Origin: CAIVAT01 sp037137455
GTDB taxonomy: Bacteria; Bacteroidota; Bacteroidia; Bacteroidales; FEN-979
Length of the DNA stretch: 28,483 bases
Assembly: GCA_037137455.1 (NCBI GenBank)
Contig: JBAXKG010000036.1
Location: 1-28,483, forward strand
Reading direction: 5' to 3'
Under the pieces are notes generated by a model, which did no database searches, was not told the origin of the DNA, and worked only from the letters and a program-made list of their open reading frames with translations. Both the position numbers and the translations under genes were made by a program. Below are positions 25,973-28,483 of the stretch, in pieces. Each line of letters opens with the position of its first letter. Positions within the stretch are counted from its first letter, which is position 1.

Positions 25973-25980
25973 TAATTTCG
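25973..25980 (+). promoter_or_regulatory. probable -7 element for the lipoprotein gene
   Basis: TAATTTCG matches TAnnTTTG at seven of eight positions; the -33 position is TTTT. Transcription from about 25987 would give a leader of about 60 bases before the ATG at 26050, supporting that start over the in-frame ATG at 25930. Confidence 0.35.
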
Positions 25981-26049
25981 CATAGTTCATTAAAAGAAAT
26001 CGGAAAAAATATTTTTATCAAATTCACCGACAAACCTTCAAACGACTTT

Positions 26050-26901
26050 ATGAAAGCATTAAAAAAAATCCAGTCCGGCGTTACATCGGTTGCACTTATC
26101 CTTGTCATCGCCGTTTCAAGTTGCAACAATCCAGCCAATCAGGATGAGCAGGCTAATGCAGCAGCAAAAGACACCATCAATAAAGAGGTTACATTAAGTC
26201 CCGAATCACAAGGTCTCCTCTACAAATTCCCGACCCCTTTTGAAGTAACCATGATGCTTGAGAAAGCTAAAGCCGGTTTTATTTTCGACATTACCAACCC
26301 ACCTGCTAATGCAAATAAATATACGACTGAGAAGAGTAAAGCGCTCAACCTCGGAATATATAGCGCCGATCTGAGTTACTCGGCAACTTATAACCGTACC
26401 GATGAGACCAACAAATTTTTGGCCGCCACCAACAAATTGGCTGACGAACTGGGAATCTCAGGCGTATATGATAAAACCATATTCGATAAAATTAAAAAGT
26501 ACAATAACAACAAAGATAGCCTGGTTGGAATGATCAATAATGTTTTTGGTCAAACCAACGCCTTTCTGTCGAAAAACAATCGCAACCAAATCGCCGTTCT
26601 GATTGCAGCCGGTGGCTTCGCCGAGGGGCTTTACCTGGCAGCATCTCTGGCTGATGTTGCAAAGGACAACACCAAAATCATGGCTGTTATTTCAGGGCAG
26701 AAAGACAACCATTTGAAACTGCTTTCCATCCTCCAGGCTTATCAGGGTGATGAAAAAATGAAGCCGGTTGCCGATGAGATTGCCAAATTAAAACCAATCT
26801 GGGATAATTACAAAATTGAATCCGGTAAGAAAATTCCCCAGCAGGCTGCGAATGAAATTAACGACCTTGCTGAAAGCGTAAGACTTGCATTTGTAAAATA
26901 G
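26050..26901 (+). CDS. lipoprotein of unknown function
   Basis: The ATG at 26050 is preferred because MKALKKIQSGVTSVALILV followed by IAVSSC is a lipoprotein signal with the acylated Cys at residue 25; the in-frame ATG at 25930 only adds 40 atypical residues. The 283-residue precursor has a low-complexity linker (NNPANQDEQANAAAKD) and a mostly helical mature domain, including YSADLSYSATYNRTDETNKFL, NRNQIAVLIAAGGFAEGLYLAASLA and a Lys-rich C-terminal part. I do not recognise a characterised family and see no catalytic motif. It appears to be a single-gene unit, with a promoter candidate upstream and a strong terminator downstream. Membrane side (inner or outer, periplasmic or surface) cannot be fixed: the residues after the Cys (NNPAN) are not a clear acidic surface-export signal. 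Confidence 0.75.
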   Translation: MKALKKIQSGVTSVALILVIAVSSCNNPANQDEQANAAAKDTINKEVTLSPESQGLLYKFPTPFEVTMMLEKAKAGFIFDITNPPANANKYTTEKSKALNLGIYSADLSYSATYNRTDETNKFLAATNKLADELGISGVYDKTIFDKIKKYNNNKDSLVGMINNVFGQTNAFLSKNNRNQIAVLIAAGGFAEGLYLAASLADVAKDNTKIMAVISGQKDNHLKLLSILQAYQGDEKMKPVADEIAKLKPIWDNYKIESGKKIPQQAANEINDLAESVRLAFVK

Positions 26902-26907
26902 GATAAT

Positions 26908-26918
26908 CCCGCTACGGG
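26908..26918 (+). repeat. small palindrome CCCGCTACGGG after lipoprotein stop
   Basis: CCCG and CGGG arms surround CTA seven bases after the stop codon. It resembles CCGCTACCGGG at 4714-4724 and may belong to the same class of short intergenic elements. Confidence 0.3.
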
Positions 26919-26940
26919 TTTAAGTTCGACCAACGATACT

Positions 26941-26962
26941 TTTCCACATTTCAATGTGGGAA
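26941..26962 (+). repeat. AT-flanked hairpin before the terminator
   Basis: CCACATT at 26944-26950 pairs with AATGTGG at 26953-26959, and flanking T and A bases extend the stem. It stacks directly against the terminator stem that follows and may assist it or protect the transcript 3' end. Confidence 0.5.
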
Positions 26963-26995
26963 AAAACCGCACTTCATATAGGGCGGTTTTTTTTT
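26961..26995 (+). terminator. intrinsic terminator downstream of the lipoprotein gene
   Basis: AAAAAACCGC at 26961-26970 pairs with GCGGTTTTTT at 26983-26992 around a 12-base loop, and the T-run continues to 26995. Because the stem carries both an A-run and a T-run, it could also work on the minus strand. This separates the lipoprotein gene from the ABC gene downstream. Confidence 0.85.
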
Positions 26996-27055
26996 GAAAT
27001 TACCGAAATGAGGCCTTGATTTTTATCTTCCTGTGAAAAATTAAAAAATGTCATG

Positions 27056-27063
27056 TACATTTG
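27056..27063 (+). promoter_or_regulatory. -7 element of the ABCG-like gene
   Basis: TACATTTG is an exact TAnnTTTG match, with TGTG 20 bases upstream (27032-27035) as an imperfect -33 box. A start near 27070 gives a leader of about 15 bases to the ATG at 27085. Confidence 0.5.
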
Positions 27064-27084
27064 ATCTGAAAAAATCCTACCAAG

Positions 27085-28483
27085 ATGTCTGAACCGATTC
27101 TGATGGCGCTGGTACAACTTTTTGCCATCGTTGCTGCTTCCGTAAAAAATGAGTCTGAAAATTCCAGGAAAATCCTTGAGTCCTATCTCAGGCAACACCT
27201 TAACGCCAGTGAGTTAAACGAGTATCTCAAACTCTTTGATGAATTGCTGTTTTTCCATCAGCCTGAGGAGGATAATACACCTTTGTTGGATGTAAGTGAA
27301 CAAATCGCGGCCATATCGGTGAAGGTGAACAAAGGGCTGCCCCAACGCGATAAGATTCTAGTCTTCACCAAGTTCATCGAATTTCTTGACGAAGGGTTTA
27401 AGACCCGGCTGGCTGATCATCCCGAGGTAGAACAATTATCGGATAAATATATCAGAACCATTGGAAATTCCTTTAATCTAAGCGGGCCTGAATTCACAGA
27501 AACGCTGAGGTTTGTGACAAATCAAGGGGAACTAAACCCCCAAACTGCAAACTTACTTCTCATTGCAGATGAAGATCAGAATCCCGGCCCGGATTACAAA
27601 TTCCTTTCGAGAGAACGGCTTAACGGCAGGATCATGATTCTTCATGTGCCATCGATAAACACTTTTTTATGCCGGTACCATGGAACAGATGAACTGTTTC
27701 TGAATGGTCACACTATATTTCCATACAGATCATTTATTTTCGACAAAGGATATATACTTAAAAGTCAAAAGATAAATCCGGTATATTATTCCGATCTTGT
27801 TTCTCAATTTCTTTTTACCAGGGAGAAAGTTCGCATTGTATATTTGGCAAGGGAGATCGAATTCCATTTCAGCAACAGCCTCAACGGCATCCAACCATTC
27901 AGTTTTCAGGCAGCATCGGGCGAGCTAATCGGCGTGATGGGCGGCAGCGGCGTTGGCAAATCAACGTTACTCAATGTTTTGAACGGGAATATCGAGCTGG
28001 GGAAGGGCGAAATTCTTATAAATGGCCTGGATATCAGAAAAGAGGCTGAAAAACTTAGGGGAAGTATTGGTTTTGTTCCCCAGGATGACCTGCTGATCGA
28101 AGAACTTACCGTATTTCAAAATCTGTACTATAATGCCAGGCTCTGTTTTGACGGATTCACGGATGAACAGATTAGAAAAGCCGTTTCCAAAACACTTACC
28201 GACATTGATCTTCTTGCGAGCAAAGATTTGAAGGTCGGCGATCCGCTTAACAAATTCATCAGCGGCGGACAACGTAAACGACTGAACATTGCCCTCGAAC
28301 TGATCCGCGAACCATCGATCCTCTTTGCCGATGAACCTACCTCCGGGCTTTCATCGATGGATTCAGAAATGGTGATGTTGCTGCTGAAGGAACAAACCCT
28401 TAAAGGAAAACTGGTGATCGTTAATATTCATCAGCCATCATCCGACATTTTCAAACTTTTCGATAAACTTTTGATCATGGATA
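27085..28483 (+). CDS. ABCG-like ABC transporter ATPase with N-terminal helical domain (3' truncated)
   Basis: The frame is open from the ATG at 27085 to the window edge (466 codons). Residues 1-100 are helical and resemble a TerB-like domain (MALVQLFAIVAASVKN, then SYLRQHLNASELNEYLKLFDELL). Residues 180-245 are beta-rich and somewhat FHA-like in pattern (LNGHTIFPYRSFIFDKG), though I cannot confirm that. The ATPase domain follows: Walker A GGSGVGKST (286-294), FVPQDDLL, signature SGGQRKR (393-399), Walker B ILFADEP (412-418) and H-loop NIHQPSS (His449). The signature and H-loop sequences are those of the ABCG/White group, where the membrane domain follows the ATPase in the same chain; that part would lie beyond the window. 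Likely an exporter or a membrane-remodelling ATPase; substrate unknown. Confidence 0.87.
   Translation, partial: MSEPILMALVQLFAIVAASVKNESENSRKILESYLRQHLNASELNEYLKLFDELLFFHQPEEDNTPLLDVSEQIAAISVKVNKGLPQRDKILVFTKFIEFLDEGFKTRLADHPEVEQLSDKYIRTIGNSFNLSGPEFTETLRFVTNQGELNPQTANLLLIADEDQNPGPDYKFLSRERLNGRIMILHVPSINTFLCRYHGTDELFLNGHTIFPYRSFIFDKGYILKSQKINPVYYSDLVSQFLFTREKVRIVYLAREIEFHFSNSLNGIQPFSFQAASGELIGVMGGSGVGKSTLLNVLNGNIELGKGEILINGLDIRKEAEKLRGSIGFVPQDDLLIEELTVFQNLYYNARLCFDGFTDEQIRKAVSKTLTDIDLLASKDLKVGDPLNKFISGGQRKRLNIALELIREPSILFADEPTSGLSSMDSEMVMLLLKEQTLKGKLVIVNIHQPSSDIFKLFDKLLIMD

Noticed and set aside
25930..26049. Upstream 40-codon extension of the lipoprotein gene
   Set aside because: It would bury the lipoprotein signal peptide inside the protein and begins upstream of the best promoter match.

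Overview
The window reads as chromosome of a member of the Bacteroidota, probably a free-living or sediment-type Bacteroidales/Marinilabiliales relative. The reasons are a TonB-dependent outer-membrane receptor, a two-component regulator propeller/Y_Y_Y sensor kinase, starts that mostly lack Shine-Dalgarno sequences, and several upstream matches to the Bacteroidota promoter (-33 TTG / -7 TAnnTTTG). Nearly all of the window is coding. There are no tRNA, rRNA, CRISPR or insertion-sequence signatures, and no gene-free stretch longer than about 210 bases.

Layout. (1) 1-712, minus: an alpha/beta hydrolase cut by the window edge. (2) 925-4700, plus: a compact cassette of a lysine 2,3-aminomutase-type radical SAM enzyme, two different D-Ala-D-Ala-ligase-like ATP-grasp enzymes and a GNAT acetyltransferase, behind a very good promoter. 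It looks like a pathway that turns lysine into beta-lysine and then ligates and/or acetylates it. (3) 10825-4757, minus: a five-gene operon reading, in transcription order, soluble histidine kinase, receiver-PP2C phosphatase, STAS protein with a large unknown C-terminal domain, an ABC permease fused to its own substrate-binding protein, and the ABC ATPase. The transport genes overlap by 1-4 bases, so phosphorelay/partner-switching components are made together with a TrpXYZ-like importer. (4) 10960-25868, plus: a tightly spaced run of a membrane-anchored nSTAND NTPase with coiled coil and seven WD40 repeats, a TonB-dependent receptor with a TPR-like N-terminal extension, an orphan formyltransferase, a nucleotide-translocase-like membrane protein with HEAT repeats and a vestigial cyclic-nucleotide-binding tail, a propeller-GAF histidine kinase, a small outer-membrane barrel candidate and a zinc-dependent dehydrogenase. 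(5) 26050-26901, plus: a lipoprotein of unknown function with its own promoter, ended by a strong intrinsic terminator. (6) 27085 to the right edge, plus: an ABCG-like ATPase with an unusual helical N-terminus, truncated by the window.

How the genes may work together. The two histidine kinases belong to the same subfamily (both carry an HGKRAESI motif after the H-box). Only one receiver domain, that of the receiver-PP2C protein, is encoded in the window. A reasonable but untested model is that one or both kinases control this phosphatase, which acts on the STAS protein, whose output may be the adjacent importer or an unlinked target. The most unusual items are the beta-lysine/ATP-grasp/GNAT cassette, the signalling-plus-transporter operon with its permease-binding-protein fusion, and the multi-domain envelope gene run starting with the nSTAND protein.
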